Below, one piece after another: positions 32,691 through 43,287 of a stretch of 64,000 nt of DNA (the stretch's first letter is position 1; the number at the start of each line of letters is the position of its first letter). The position numbers and the translations under genes are program-made. This stretch comes from Taudactylus pleione (lineage: Eukaryota > Chordata > Amphibia > Anura > Myobatrachidae), in NCBI GenBank assembly GCA_031769625.1, contig JAUIMM010000113.1, positions 9,358,501 through 9,422,500 on the forward strand. The letters run 5' to 3'. The notes under the pieces are model-generated. The model worked only from the letters and a program-made list of their open reading frames with translations, was not told where the DNA came from and ran no database searches.

Positions 32691-33384
32691 ATGTCCTGTT
32701 TATACAACATAAGGGTGGGTGGGAGGGCCCAAGGACAATTCCATCTTGCACCTCTTTTTTTTCTTTGCATTATGTACAGTTTGGGGCCTAGTTTTTCAAA
32801 CTGCCATCCTGTCTGCCACTGCAGTGTCACGCCTAGATGGGTCACGTGTTTGTGCCGCCCACTCGTGTCGCTTAGCATAGTCATCCAGCTACCTCGGTGC
32901 AACCTTTTGGACATAAAAACACTATTGTGAGGTGTGAGGTGTTCAGAATAGACTGGAAATGAGTGGAAATGAAGGTTATTGAGGTTAATAATAGCATAGG
33001 AGCAGAAAAACCTACAAATTCTGTGATTTTAGCTGTTTTTATGCTTTTTTTCAAAAAAATACAGATCCAAAACACAAAACCCAGAACCCAAAACACGGAA
33101 GGGTGATTTTGGCAAAACCAATCCAGATCCAAAACACGAACAAAGATCCAGATCCAAAACCAAAACACAAAACACGAAAAGTGGCCGGTGCACACCCCTA
33201 GTTTGAACAAATAGTTTAGATCAAACATTTAACAAATTTGTCTGAACGACCATTTTCATCTGTTTTCTGACATTTAGGAGCAAATTGCTGATCATCATTT
33301 ACTCCCATACGTTACCAGATTTTCATTCCAACCAATCAACAAGTTGGCTGGTTGGATGTAAGTTGGTCTAGTGTGTGGCCAGCT

Positions 33385-34069
33385 TTAGACCAGCTATAAT
33401 ACACATCATACAATTGTATTGAATGAAATCATTCTGGCATATATAGGACCAGCAAACACAGTAAGCAATTATATGTAAAAGTAGAACCATCCTGTCTGAG
33501 CTGAATCTTTTTATTTCATATGTTGGCTCCATTACAGATCATTTGAGCAAGTTGGGGAATCTGATGGAGGGCAGAAAAAGAAACCGTGCACTGCCCTGGA
33601 CATAGATGTACAGATTGGTCCCCTTATGTACTGGATGGTGTATTATTCAGTATTAATAATTGATCCTAAAGATGGTCTATATCAGTGCACCCCGAACAGT
33701 GCATGTTTTCCAGATCTCCTAGTTGGTGCACAACTATATTCATTATTGGCTTTCAATTTTTTACTACTGGCTGACACATTTTAAAAGATCATCAGGGACT
33801 GTAGTGTTAGTTATTTCATTGTGACACTAAGGTTATCCTAAAAAACATGCAACTTTAGTATTATATGCTATTTCTATTGTGGTCATCATGGTGCGGGGTG
33901 GGGGAGGAGGTTTAAGACAAGGCAACCATAAATCTCTCCTGAGTTTGCCTATGGTGCTGGCCAATGCAGCCACAAAGATGACATTGACCAGGGGCATTAA
34001 GGACTGAGGGGGAGCACCCCTCCCACGCACTGGCATACCTTATACAAAGCTGCTTCAGCAGCCTCAGGG
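33385..34069. other. DNA related to 52330-53290
   Basis: Together with 27504-27777 this matches a segment of the region after unit 2, around CTGAACTGAATG and CACTGCCCTGGACATA. It includes an open frame of 81 codons at 33539-33784 behind a splice-acceptor-like ATTACAG; the counterpart at 53088-53243 keeps 51 codons with partial similarity (both contain TALDI). I do not recognise the product and it may simply be part of a dispersed repeat. Confidence 0.4.
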
Positions 34070-34391
34070 CAGGGGTGTCTTAAGAGAGGAGGGGGCCCGT
34101 GTGCACTCCCCGCAGAGGACCCCTTCCTCTGATGCGGCTGGCCAGCCACCGGAGCCTTAGTAGACTCCGGGCACTACAGTGTGTCCGGAGTCTACTGTGC
34201 ATGCGCAGAACACCGGAAAAATGGCCGCCGCGGCCAATTTCCGGTGTTCTGAGCATCGCAGACACCCAATGTGGGACCACGGACAGGTAAGTCTAAAATA
34301 ATATGGATGCAGTATGTGCGGTGCGGGGCCCCCCCGGACCCGGGGGCCCATGTGCCCCGCACACACTGCACCCATTGTAGATACGCCACTG
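34070..34391. mobile_element. Short non-autonomous hAT-like element
   Basis: Ends CAGGGGTGTCTTAAG and complement CAGTGGCGTATCTACAATGG, with near-matching flanks (CTCAGGG on both sides). 322 bp, no coding. Confidence 0.6.
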
Positions 34392-34705
34392 CTCAGGGGG
34401 GATAGAACTATCAACAGGGGAAACACCCCTGTAGCCCCTAATAAAATGGGGGCACTGTGGAGTCGAGGACCAGGATCTGGGAAGGCTGATTACTAGGCAG
34501 GACATAGCCACCCCATTCCCAGTAGAACAATAAACCAGTGATAGGACAATGATTGAGGACAGAAAGGAAAGGTAAAAGCAATGACAGGAAGGAATTAAAT
34601 GAAAAGAATAACTAAAAACAATAAAGAACAGGAGGAGAGAAGGAGAAGGAAAGAGAGTTTGATTAAGGAAAATTACAACTGACAAAATGCACTTCCCTGC
34701 CCTGG
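34392..34705. other. Unassigned DNA before Ngaro 2 repeat A1
   Basis: Purine-rich on the plus strand, no gene seen. Confidence 0.35.
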
Positions 34706-34905
34706 AAAAAAGCTGGAACAAAGAGACAGATTTACATACATCACTCCATTATATACTCTTAGACCACTCCCCATGAAACATTCATTGGCTACATAAAACC
34801 AGCTAAACTTAAAGGGGCAATATCCAACACGTTATTAAACTGACAACACTCAAAACACTTGTGGTTTAATGTCCCTCATGCTTAAATGTCAGCTTTCGGG
34901 CTTAC
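34706..34905 (-). repeat. Ngaro 2 repeat A1 (5' end of the minus-strand element)
   Basis: Direct repeat of A2 (18789-18989). It ends GGGCTTAC and is followed at 34906 by AAATATATTAATGGGC, exactly the sequence that follows CACTGTAT in the uninterrupted unit 2. Confidence 0.85.
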
Positions 34906-35423
34906 AAATATATTAATGGGCTTTCTGTGGCAATCTTCTGTATAAGGTCCCAGCAAGGAAAAGGTCACAGTACAGCATAGTATTCTGATCCAAGCAGTGA
35001 TTGACAATTTTCTTCCCAGGTCTTCCAAGTGGCAATACTAGCTCTTCTTAAACTGTGGTTACTACCAGAACCTTTATTCTGATTAGTTAAAACTGATTGC
35101 TCTAATTTCAGTTGGATTTTTCTGAATATCAGATCGGGTGGCACCTGTATTCAATTTGAGCGGTGCCTGGAAACAAGGGAATAGCTACAATGGGTGCAAG
35201 GAGTACAGCTGCTGCAGGGCCCAGCCATCTCCCTACGAGTCTGCCAGTGGCTTCTCAGCAGTGTTTTTCTGCAGGGCACTCTGCGGTTACCGCCCATCCT
35301 GCTCCATCACTGTCTCTCCTCACTCCTTGGGCTCAGAACTGGCAGAAACCAGTGGGACCCGGGTACACCCATCTACTGTTTGGAGAAGTCAGGCCAGAAG
35401 TGGTCTTCATGGAAGAATTGCGG
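34906..35423. repeat. Segmental duplication, unit 1, third block
   Basis: Matched by 51203-51825 and 52178-52240 in unit 2 apart from two MITEs there. Beyond about 35290 the match fades. No gene recognised. Confidence 0.75.
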
Positions 35424-36062
35424 CCAAAAGCTAGGGGTGTGCACCGGCCACTTTTCGTGTTTTGTGTTTTGGTTTTGGATCTAGATCTTTCTTCGTGTTT
35501 TGGATTTGGATTGGTTTTACCAAATCCACACTTCCATGTTTTGTGTTCTGGGTTTTGTGTTTTGGATCTATATTTTTTTTTTTTTTAAAAAGCATAAAAA
35601 AAGCTAAAATCACAGAATTTGTGGGTTTTTCTGCTTCTATGCTATTATTAAACCCAATAACCTTAATTTCCACTCGTTTCCAGTCTATTCTGAACACCTC
35701 ACAATAGTGTTTTTATGCCCAAAAGGTTGCACCGAGGTAGCTGGATGACTATGCTAAGCGATACGAGTTGGCGGCACAAACACATGGCCCATCTAGAAGT
35801 GACACTGCAGTGGCAGACAGGATGGCAGTTGAAAAACTAAGCCCCAAACAGTACATAATGTAAAGAAAAAAAAGAGGTGCAAGATGGAATTGTCCTTGTG
35901 CCCTCCCACCCACCCTTATGTTGTATAAACAGGACATGCACACTTTAACAAACCAATCATTTCAGCGCCAGGGTCTGCCACATGACTGTGGCTGAAATGA
36001 TTGGTTCGTTTGGGCCCCCACAAAACAAGCTGGCAATTAATCTGTCCCTGCACAAACTGGCT

Positions 36063-36479
36063 CTACGGAGGCAAGATGTCATCCTCATCCACCGATTCTT
36101 CACCCTCTTCAGTGTTGTGTACATCCTCATCCTCACAGAGTATTAATTCATCCCCACTGGAATCCACCACCACAGGTCCCTCTGTACGTTCTGGGGGCTG
36201 GTCTCCCTGGAAGAGTTGATAATTAATTTTTATGAGCATCATCTTCTCCACATTTTGTGGAAGCAACCTCCTACGCCTTTTGCTGACAGGGTTCCCGGCT
36301 GCACTAAACACTCTTTTGGAGTACACACTGGAGGGGGGGCAACTCAGGTAAAATAGAGCCAGTTTGTACAGGGGCCTCCAAATTGCCTCTTTTTCCTGCC
36401 AGTACAGGTATGGACTGTCTGACATCCCTACTTGGATGCTGTCACCAATGTAATCCTCCACCAGTGGTGACAGTATCAT
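36063..36479 (-). pseudogene. hAT3 transposase C-terminal fragment
   Basis: An open frame of 138 codons on the minus strand with EDYIGDSIQVGMSDSPYLYW, the dimerisation motif YSKRVFSAAGNPVSKRRRR and an acidic C terminus ending DEDDILPP. It keeps the seven-C run that is eight in hAT2. Without the catalytic core it cannot be an enzyme; a dimerisation-only product could in principle interfere with active transposase, but no promoter next to it is evident. Confidence 0.85.
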
Positions 36480-36540
36480 ATGCAGTGACAGTAGACATTT
36501 CAGAAATTGTTGGCACGTCCTTCAGTCCGGACCAGATGTC

Positions 36541-37560
36541 CAAACAGGCCCTTGACTTATGAGGCGCACGCTTGGCGCTGCTGCTGTGTTGATGCATGTG
36601 CGGCTACTGCGCATACATTTCGCACACAAACACAGAAAAAAAAGAATTGTTTATTTTTTGTGGAGCGCACTTTGGGGATTAAACCACCCTTTAACAGACA
36701 GACGCACGCTTGTCACTGCTGCTTTGAGGATGCAGGTGCGGTTACTGCGCATACATTTCACACACAAGCACAGAAAAAAGATTATTTTATTTTTGTTGGA
36801 GCGCACTTTGCGGGTTACACCACCCTTTAACAGACAGATGCACGCTTGGCGCTGCTGCTTTGAGGATGCATGTACAGTGCACACAATTCACAAACACAGA
36901 ACAAAATGTTTTTTTTTGTTGGAGTGCACTTTGGGGGCTTACACCACCCTTTAAGAGATGAGCCAGCCGGCCTTTTACTTATGGGACACAGGCGCACGCT
37001 TGGTGCTGCTCCTTTGTTGTGCACGTGCAGCCACAATGCACACAATTCACAAACACAGAAAATATTTTTTTATTTTGTTTGGAGTGCACTTTGGGGGTTA
37101 CACCACCCTTTAACAGATGAGCCAGCCGGCCCTTTACTTATGACACAGGCGCACGCTTGGCGCTACTTTGTTGATGCACGTGCGGCCACAGTGCACACAA
37201 TTCACAAACACAGAAAATATTTTTTTATTTTGTTTGGAGTGCACTTTGGGGGTTACAGCACCCTTTAACGGACAAGCCAGCCGGCCTTTTACTTATGGGA
37301 CACAGGCACACTCTTGGCACTGCTCCTTTGTTGATGCACGTGCAGCCACAGTGCACACAATTCACAAACACAGAAAATAATTTGTTATTTTGTTTGGAGT
37401 GCACTCTGGGGGTTACACCACCCTTTAACGGACAAGCCAGCCGGCCCTTTACTTATGGGACACAGGCGCACGCTTGGCACTACTTTGTTGATGCACGTGC
37501 GGCTACTGTGCACACAATTCACAGACACACAAAAAAAATTATTTTTTTTTGGAAAGCACT
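36541..37560 (-). repeat. Leader tandem repeats of hAT3
   Basis: About seven units of 90-170 bp with CACAAACACAGAAAA and ACACCACCCTTTAA landmarks, homologous to the 160-bp repeats of hAT2. Units nearest the deletion are shorter. Confidence 0.85.
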
Positions 37561-38067
37561 CTGGGGGTGCACCTCTGATGCACAGATCACCACCTGGACA
37601 ACACTACATAACCCCTCTAGGACTACAGCCTTTATGGGACACTGCACAACACAGTCCAGCCTGCCCCTATAGACTTTGGAGTGGACACAGCCCCTATGGA
37701 CAACTGACTGCACAACACAGCCCAGCCAGCCCCTATGGACAACAGCAGCACAACACAGCCCAGTCAGCCCCTATGGACCGAGTGGACACAGCCCCTATGG
37801 ACAACAGCAACACAATACTGCCCAGCCAGCCCTAACTCCCACCCTCCCTCTTCATTGTAGACAGCCGGAGTGAGAAAGGGCGCCGACGCGGAGACCTTTT
37901 ATAGAATCCAAAACCCGCGAGATCTGTAAGGCGCGATAATGACGTTTTGCCTCGATTTCAGATCCGAGTCAGGTGGGAAAAGTCGAGCCTGACTCGGATA
38001 CGACTCGAATCGGGGGGGCTTGGGGGGGAATTTCAGAAATCCGAACCCGCTCATCCCTACCAAAAGC

Positions 38068-38930
38068 CATACCTACGACGTGGTAACAAGGCCAAGCGAC
38101 TAAACTATTAATGAAAACATAGGAACTGGGGTGCAGATTAAAATGAGCCTGAGAATGATGAGTACACGGGAAGAATCTCCTTATGATGGATCACGCATGT
38201 GATATTTATGTACAGAAGATCAGTGTTAACTTTTTGGGGTTTTGAAGACTCAGCGGGTCATTCAGACCCGCTCGCGAGTGCAGGATGCTCGCAAGCGGGT
38301 CGATGTTGCCCCACTGCGCATGCGTACGACGGAGGGAGCTCCGTCGTGCGCATGCGCGAGACCCGGATAGCAACGGGTGGGCGTGCCGGGGGCGTGGCTG
38401 CCAGACGGAGGCGTTCCCATGGGAACGCCTACAGTCTGAAGCCGGCCCCACTGACATCACTAGTGATGTCAGTGGGAGTGATTTTGGCTCTGATAGAGCC
38501 AAAATCACTCCAGGGCTTGCGGCAGGGAGCCAGGGCCTACCGCAGGGCCTCCGTCGCAAGCCCGATGGTCGCAATGGTCTTGACCATCGCGACCATCATC
38601 ATGGACGCTCGCATAAGCTGTGGGTGGTCACCCACAGCTATGCGAGCGTCCAGGAGTATGCTCCATTTTCATGGAGGATGGCCCTGATTCAGAGCGAGCA
38701 CTCTGGTCAGAGCGTTCGGCTCTGAATCAGGCCCTCAGTTCCTCTGGCAAAGAGAATATTAGACATAATTAAACTCTAATTTAATGTGTGAACTCCTCTA
38801 ATACTTGGATAGAGTTCTTCTCTAACTTACAATGTTTAATTTATATCATATGGATTTCTGATGCATTCTGATGCTAATTCATAGTGACCGTATAATCAAA
38901 GTAGATGGGGATAAGTTCATACAACTGTTA
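38068..38930. other. Single-copy-looking DNA up to unit 2, with one MITE
   Basis: No gene recognised. A PIF-like MITE occupies 38253-38734. The remainder has no match elsewhere in the window. Confidence 0.45.
38253..38734. mobile_element. PIF/Harbinger-like MITE (c)
   Basis: Target duplication TCA (38250-38252, 38735-38737). Same family as 24379-24927, sharing the GACATCACTAGTGATGTC and GATTTTGGCTCTGATAGAGC hairpins. Confidence 0.75.
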
Positions 38931-39054
38931 AACTTCTCTTGCTCTCCAAAGTTAAGTACAGTATGGGTAGGCTTTTATCATGGCCTGAGCAAACTGCAGG
39001 ACACATGGCTGCCTTACGGTTGCATTACTAAACAATGGGAGCACTAGACACAAG

Positions 39055-39080
39055 TGATGTTATATGATGTCATAATAGTC
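39055..39080 (+). promoter_or_regulatory. CRE-like promoter element, copy 2
   Basis: TGATGTTA (39055-39062) and TGATGTCA (39065-39072), about 95 bp before the ATG, identical in sequence and nearly in distance to copy 1. Confidence 0.4.
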
Positions 39081-39159
39081 AGCAAGTATTCCCTGCACCT
39101 GCTGGAGCTGACCAGTACCAGTCACATGATCCCACCTGAGTGACAACATCTGTTAGACA

Positions 39160-39836
39160 ATGGCCCAAAGAAGGCAACGCCCACGCCCCCGCCCACGCCG
39201 TAGGAATACTACTCACAGAAGAGGAGATGTGTCAAGACACAGAAGAGGTATTTATTTCACTAATAATGTATTTACAATTTATTTCAATGCAGTATAAATA
39301 GTGTCTACATTTCTTCATCTAATGTTAAATGGAGGATTGGGGAGGATAGTTTTATGTTTTTAGGACAAATCTGCTTGAAGTTTTTGACTTAATACTAATT
39401 GCCCCTTTAAATGTAGCGGCTAGGGTGTCTATGTACTAAGTCTTAGAGAGAGATAAAGTGGAGAGAGATAAAGTACTAACCAATCAGCTCCTAATTGTCA
39501 TTTTTTAAGGACAGCCTGTAAAGTGACAGTTAAGAGCTGATTGGTTGGCATTTTATCTCTCTCCACTTTATCTCTCTTACATAGGCCTCTATATCAACAA
39601 AATTGCACCATTTAGGCCACAGAGTGTTATTCAGCCATTATGAAATTTTTCTCATTCTTACCAAGGGGTTTATTTGGTAGCAGAAGATAATTTTAAATCA
39701 TCTATTCTATGTACTGTATGCAGAAACCATGAGATATTGAAGAAAAAAAAGTCTCTTTTTGCCTTAATTATAGTATTAATTTATGCTCTCCTCATTTTCA
39801 GTCAGACACTGGTATTACTACAAAGTGTTGGGATAG
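39160..39836 (+). CDS. Protamine-like sperm nuclear basic protein, copy 2 (two exons)
   Basis: Exon 1 is 39160-39247, the intron of 554 bp has GT at 39248 and AG at 39800-39801, and exon 2 is 39802-39836. The 40-residue product is the same as that of copy 1: MAQRRQRPRPRPRRR at the start, RHWYYYKVLG at the end, no Cys. Four bases in exon 1 differ from copy 1 (Gln6, two Pro codons, Ser25), all synonymous, and exon 2 is identical. Start context, intron phase and the intronic MITE are shared. Expression of both copies would double dosage, as is common for sperm basic proteins. The protamine call rests on composition, size and gene structure; another small basic protein cannot be excluded. Confidence 0.6.
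39425..39582. mobile_element. Palindromic MITE in the intron of protamine-like copy 2
   Basis: Better preserved than in copy 1: GAGAGAGATAAAGTGGAGAG on one side and its complement on the other, around CCAATCAGCTCC. Confidence 0.7.
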
Positions 39837-40060
39837 GCTAGAAGAACCTCTACCTGCTGCCGCGCCAATGTCATGTTTCTGAAAGTCATCAGACAGCCTA
39901 GAACATCAGGGAAACCTCACAGAAGCTGTGATACCACAAGTGTTCCTGACAACTAAACCATCCGTAGGAACATTATGACCTGGTTTCTGCAAATAGGAAA
40001 CATGGATTGGACAATGTGGGCGATATCCAGCAGGAGCGCTAAGGACTGTTAGTTAATAAA
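39837..40060 (+). terminator. 3' UTR and poly(A) signal of protamine-like copy 2
   Basis: Runs from the TAG at 39834-39836 to AATAAA at 40055-40060. Nearly identical to copy 1. Confidence 0.55.
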
Positions 40061-41416
40061 AGCTGATAAGTTATTGATTGTGTACTGAGTCAATGGATTT
40101 CACATTATTTCATGTTACATTGGTTTCTGTCTCTTGAATGATCCTGATATACAGCTATCTAAGGTATTTCCATATTGTGGACAACTTGCCCTCCTGAAGC
40201 TAATAGGAGGGGGCCCCTGGAGCACTGGTGTGTTTTTATTGGGTGCATGGGCTCCTAGTCAAGAGTGGCCCACTCTGCACCCATTGAATATACAGTACTT
40301 ACCTTGTGGCCACCGCTGACGAAAGCTGGAAAATGGAGCTGATGTCATTTTCCTTAAAAATATGTACATGGTGCAGCAGAGGGATTACTAGAAAAATGGC
40401 ACCAGCACCATAGTTCTGGAGATATACATATGTGTAGTGAAGACTCCGGCACACAGACCCGCCTTTGCATAGAATGCTGCTGACCTGGAGGCAAATTCAC
40501 TGTCTATGTGTAGACATACGCTGCACCTGGGGATGCATCCTCCTGCTTTGTGAGCTGCCTTTTCATGTATTGTGGTCCAGCTTCTGGCTATAGGTTATGG
40601 TGGGTTACCATTCCCTCCTTTCTTAGTACATTGGGGGTCAGGGTACCAGACTGTGGGCGGGATGCAGTAATACTTACTGCTGGACATCGCAATTGTACAG
40701 ATCGCATATGCACTACCATATGCGATCAGCAGCACAAAGGACAGCTCTTCCAATAAGAGCAGTCCTTTGCGATCTTTCCTGCACAGTGGACTTCCGGGTT
40801 TATGACCTGGGAGTCCATCTGTGCATGTGCAGAGTGATGCGGCGGCCGCGGGGCATGCTGGGAGGGATCCAATCGGATCTCTCATAGCAGCGCGATGCAG
40901 TAGAAGCCCATAGGTTTCTATAGGGTAACGCCAGTTAGCAATAGCTGGCGTTACCAGGGCCGTTTCTAGGGGCAGGCAACCCGTGCAATCGCACGGGGCG
41001 CTCCACCCTGACCAATGATCGCAAAATACGCGCTGCGCTACAGGCAGCGTGGGACTCAAACTTTAAAAATTACCGGGTCCTGCAACAGCGCTGTCAGCGT
41101 GTCCCTAACCAATCATCACGGCGGCAGTAACCTCGCATCCAATCGCCGCCTTCCCTCCTCTCCTCCTGGGTGTCACATGACAGGAAGAGCCCTAGCTCTC
41201 CGCTCTATCCGCTTGGCACTCACATCCGCTGCACTGACACTCCGGACGCCGGCTGAGACCTCCGTCCTTCACTTTTTCCCTCTACACTTCACGGTCGCAC
41301 TCCGGATGCCGCTCGAGATTAAGTTCTGTCCCCTCTGGTCTCACATAGTGGTAGGGGCCCCGGCTGTCCGCTCCCAACTGCTGCACCAGGTAACTGCACC
41401 TCTGCGGGGGGGAAGG

Positions 41417-42720
41417 GGTTGGGGGTGCAGCATGTGCTATGTCAGTTGGGGGGTGCAGCATGTGCTATGTCAGTTGGGGGGTGCAGCATGTGTAATATCA
41501 GTTGGGGGGTGCAGCATGTGCTGTCAGCTATGTCAGTTGGGGGGGTGAGGCATGTGCTATGTCAGTTGGGGGGGTGAGGCATGTGCTATGTCAGTTGGGG
41601 GGGTGAGGCATGTGCTATGTCAGTTGGGGGGTGCAGCATGTGTAATGTCAGTTGGGGGGTGCAGCATGTGCTGTCAGCTATGTCAGTTGGGGGGTGCAGC
41701 ATGTGCTATGTCAGTTGGGGGATGCAGCATGTGCTGTCAGCTATGTCAGTTGGGGGGTGCAGCATGTGCTATGTCAGTTGGGGGTGCAGCATGTGCTATG
41801 TCAGTTGGGGGGTGCAGCATGTGCTATGTCAGCTGGGGAGGTGAGGCATGTGCTATGTCAGTTGGGGGGTGCAGCATGTGTAATATCAGTTGGGGGGTGC
41901 AGCATGTGCTGTCAGCTATGTCAGTTGGGGGGTGCAGCATGTGCTATGTCAGTTGGGGGGGTGAGGCATGTGCTATGTCAGTTGGGGGGTGCAGCATGTG
42001 CTGTCAGTTGGGGGGTGCAGCATGTGTAATATCAGTTGGGGGGTGCAGCATGTGTAATAGTTGGGGGGTGCAGCATGTGCAATGTCAGTTGGGGGGTGCA
42101 GCATGTGTAATATCAGTTGGGGGGTGCAGCATGTGCTGTCAGCTATGTCAGTTGGGGGGGTGAGGCATGTGCTATGTCAGTTGGGGGGTGCAGCATGTGC
42201 AATTTCAGTTGGGGGGTGCAGCATGTGTAATAGTTGGGGGGTGCAGCATATGTAATATCAGTTGGGGGTGCAGCATGTGCTGTCAGTTGGGGGGTGCAGC
42301 ATGTGTAATATAAGTTGGGGGGTGCAGCAGGTGCTGTCAGTTGGGGGGTGCAGCATGTGCAATGTCAGTTGGGGGGTGCAGCATGTGCTGTCAGTTGGGG
42401 GGTGCAGCATGTGCAATGTCAGTTGGGGGGTGCAGCATGTGTAATAGTTGGGGGGTGCAGCATATGTAATATCAGTTGGGGGGTGCAGCATGTGCTGTCA
42501 GTTGGGGGGTGCAGCATGTGCAATGTCAGTTGGGGGGTGCAGCATGTGTAATAGTTGGGGGGGTGCAGCATATGTAATATCAGTTGGGGGTGCAGCATGT
42601 GCTGTCAGTTGGGGGGTGCAGCATGTGCTGTCAGTTGGGGGGTGCAGCATGTGCTGTCAGTTGGGGGGTGCAGCATGTGCTGTCAGTTGGGGGGTGAGGC
42701 ATGTGCTATGTCAGTAGGGG
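41417..42720. repeat. ~28-bp minisatellite, GTTGGGGGGTGCAGCATGTG
   Basis: About 45 units of 22-36 bp. Variants differ after CATGTG (CTATGTCA, TAATATCA, CTGTCA). The G-rich array keeps several frames open in plus and minus; these are not genes. Confidence 0.95.
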
Positions 42721-43287
42721 AAGGTGAAGCATGTTATTAAAGTCAGGGTGTGTGTATAGCATGCTGCGTCAGGGGGGTATGGAGCATGCCATGCCAGGTG
42801 GGGGATAGAGCATGCTATGCAAGGGGGTGTGGAGCACACTATGACAGGTGGTGTAGAACATGTTATGCCAGGTGGGTATGGACAATGTTATGTCTGGGGA
42901 GTGTAAGGTTGTTTGTGGAACATGTTATGACAGTAGGGGCAAAACAGAAATTTTTGTGAAAATATTATAACGGGGGGGGGGCGCATTTTGAATGCTCGCA
43001 CTGGGAGCCGGATTGGCTAGAAACTAGGGGTGTGCACCGGCCATTTTTCGTGTTTTGGTTTTGGATCTGGATCTTTCTTCGTGTTTTGGATCTGGATTGG
43101 TTTTGCCAAAACCACCCTTCCGTGTTTTGGGTTCTGGGTTTTGTGTTTTGGATCTGTATTTTTTTTTTAAAAAGCATAAAAACAGCTATAATCACAGAAT
43201 TTGTGGGTTTTTCTGCTCCTATGCTATTATTAACCTCAATAACCTTAATTTCCACTCATTTCCAGTCTATTCTGAACACTTCACACC

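Larger units (their letters stand above)
27911..33200 (+). mobile_element. hAT transposon 2 (5.3 kb, nearly autonomous)
   Basis: Exact 8-bp target duplication GTTTGAAC (27903-27910, 33201-33208). Terminal repeats TAGGGGTGAGCGGG and complement of CGGTGCACACCCCTA. Contains subterminal hairpins, six tandem 160-bp repeats in the 5' leader and one long transposase gene with BED finger, catalytic core and C-terminal dimerisation domain. It is the reference copy for hAT3, hAT4 and the fragment at 61603. Confidence 0.93.
27778..33384. mobile_element. PIF/Harbinger-like MITE split by hAT2
   Basis: Left half 27778-27902 begins AGCTGGCCACACACTAGACC; right half 33209-33384 is its complement. TTA target duplications at 27775-27777 and 33385-33387. 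hAT2 is inserted near its centre. Confidence 0.8.
12620..34905 (-). mobile_element. Ngaro-type retrotransposon 2, minus strand, rearranged and full of insertions
   Basis: Unit 2 has the uninterrupted sequence GATCACTGTATAAATATATT at 51193-51212, so everything from 12620 to 34905 was added in unit 1. The two ends are Ngaro termini: B2 at the left (12620-12670 plus 18380-18728) and A1 at the right (34706-34905). Between them lie A2, B1, a hydrolase remnant (19450-19740) and a Gag remnant (about 26440-26930). RT and recombinase are gone. The interior also contains hAT1, a 5.7 kb hAT-like element, hAT2 and host-like DNA (27504-27777 and 33385-34069), so later rearrangement must be assumed. Confidence 0.7.
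35432..38059 (-). mobile_element. hAT transposon 3, internally deleted (2.6 kb)
   Basis: Exact 8-bp target duplication CCAAAAGC (35424-35431, 38060-38067). Same terminal repeats as hAT2 in reverse. It keeps the 3' end, the C-terminal transposase portion and the tandem repeats of the leader; the middle is deleted at about 36540, where coding sequence joins the repeats. Confidence 0.92.
38931..40655. repeat. Segmental duplication, unit 2, first block
   Basis: Matches 3435-5180. The block contains the second protamine-like gene. Upstream of 38931 the two units share nothing. Confidence 0.85.

Noticed and set aside
41552..42163. 203-codon open frame with repeated SWGG/CAMSVGG units
   Set aside because: It is a by-product of the G-rich minisatellite; all frames over the array are similarly open and have no start context or other support.
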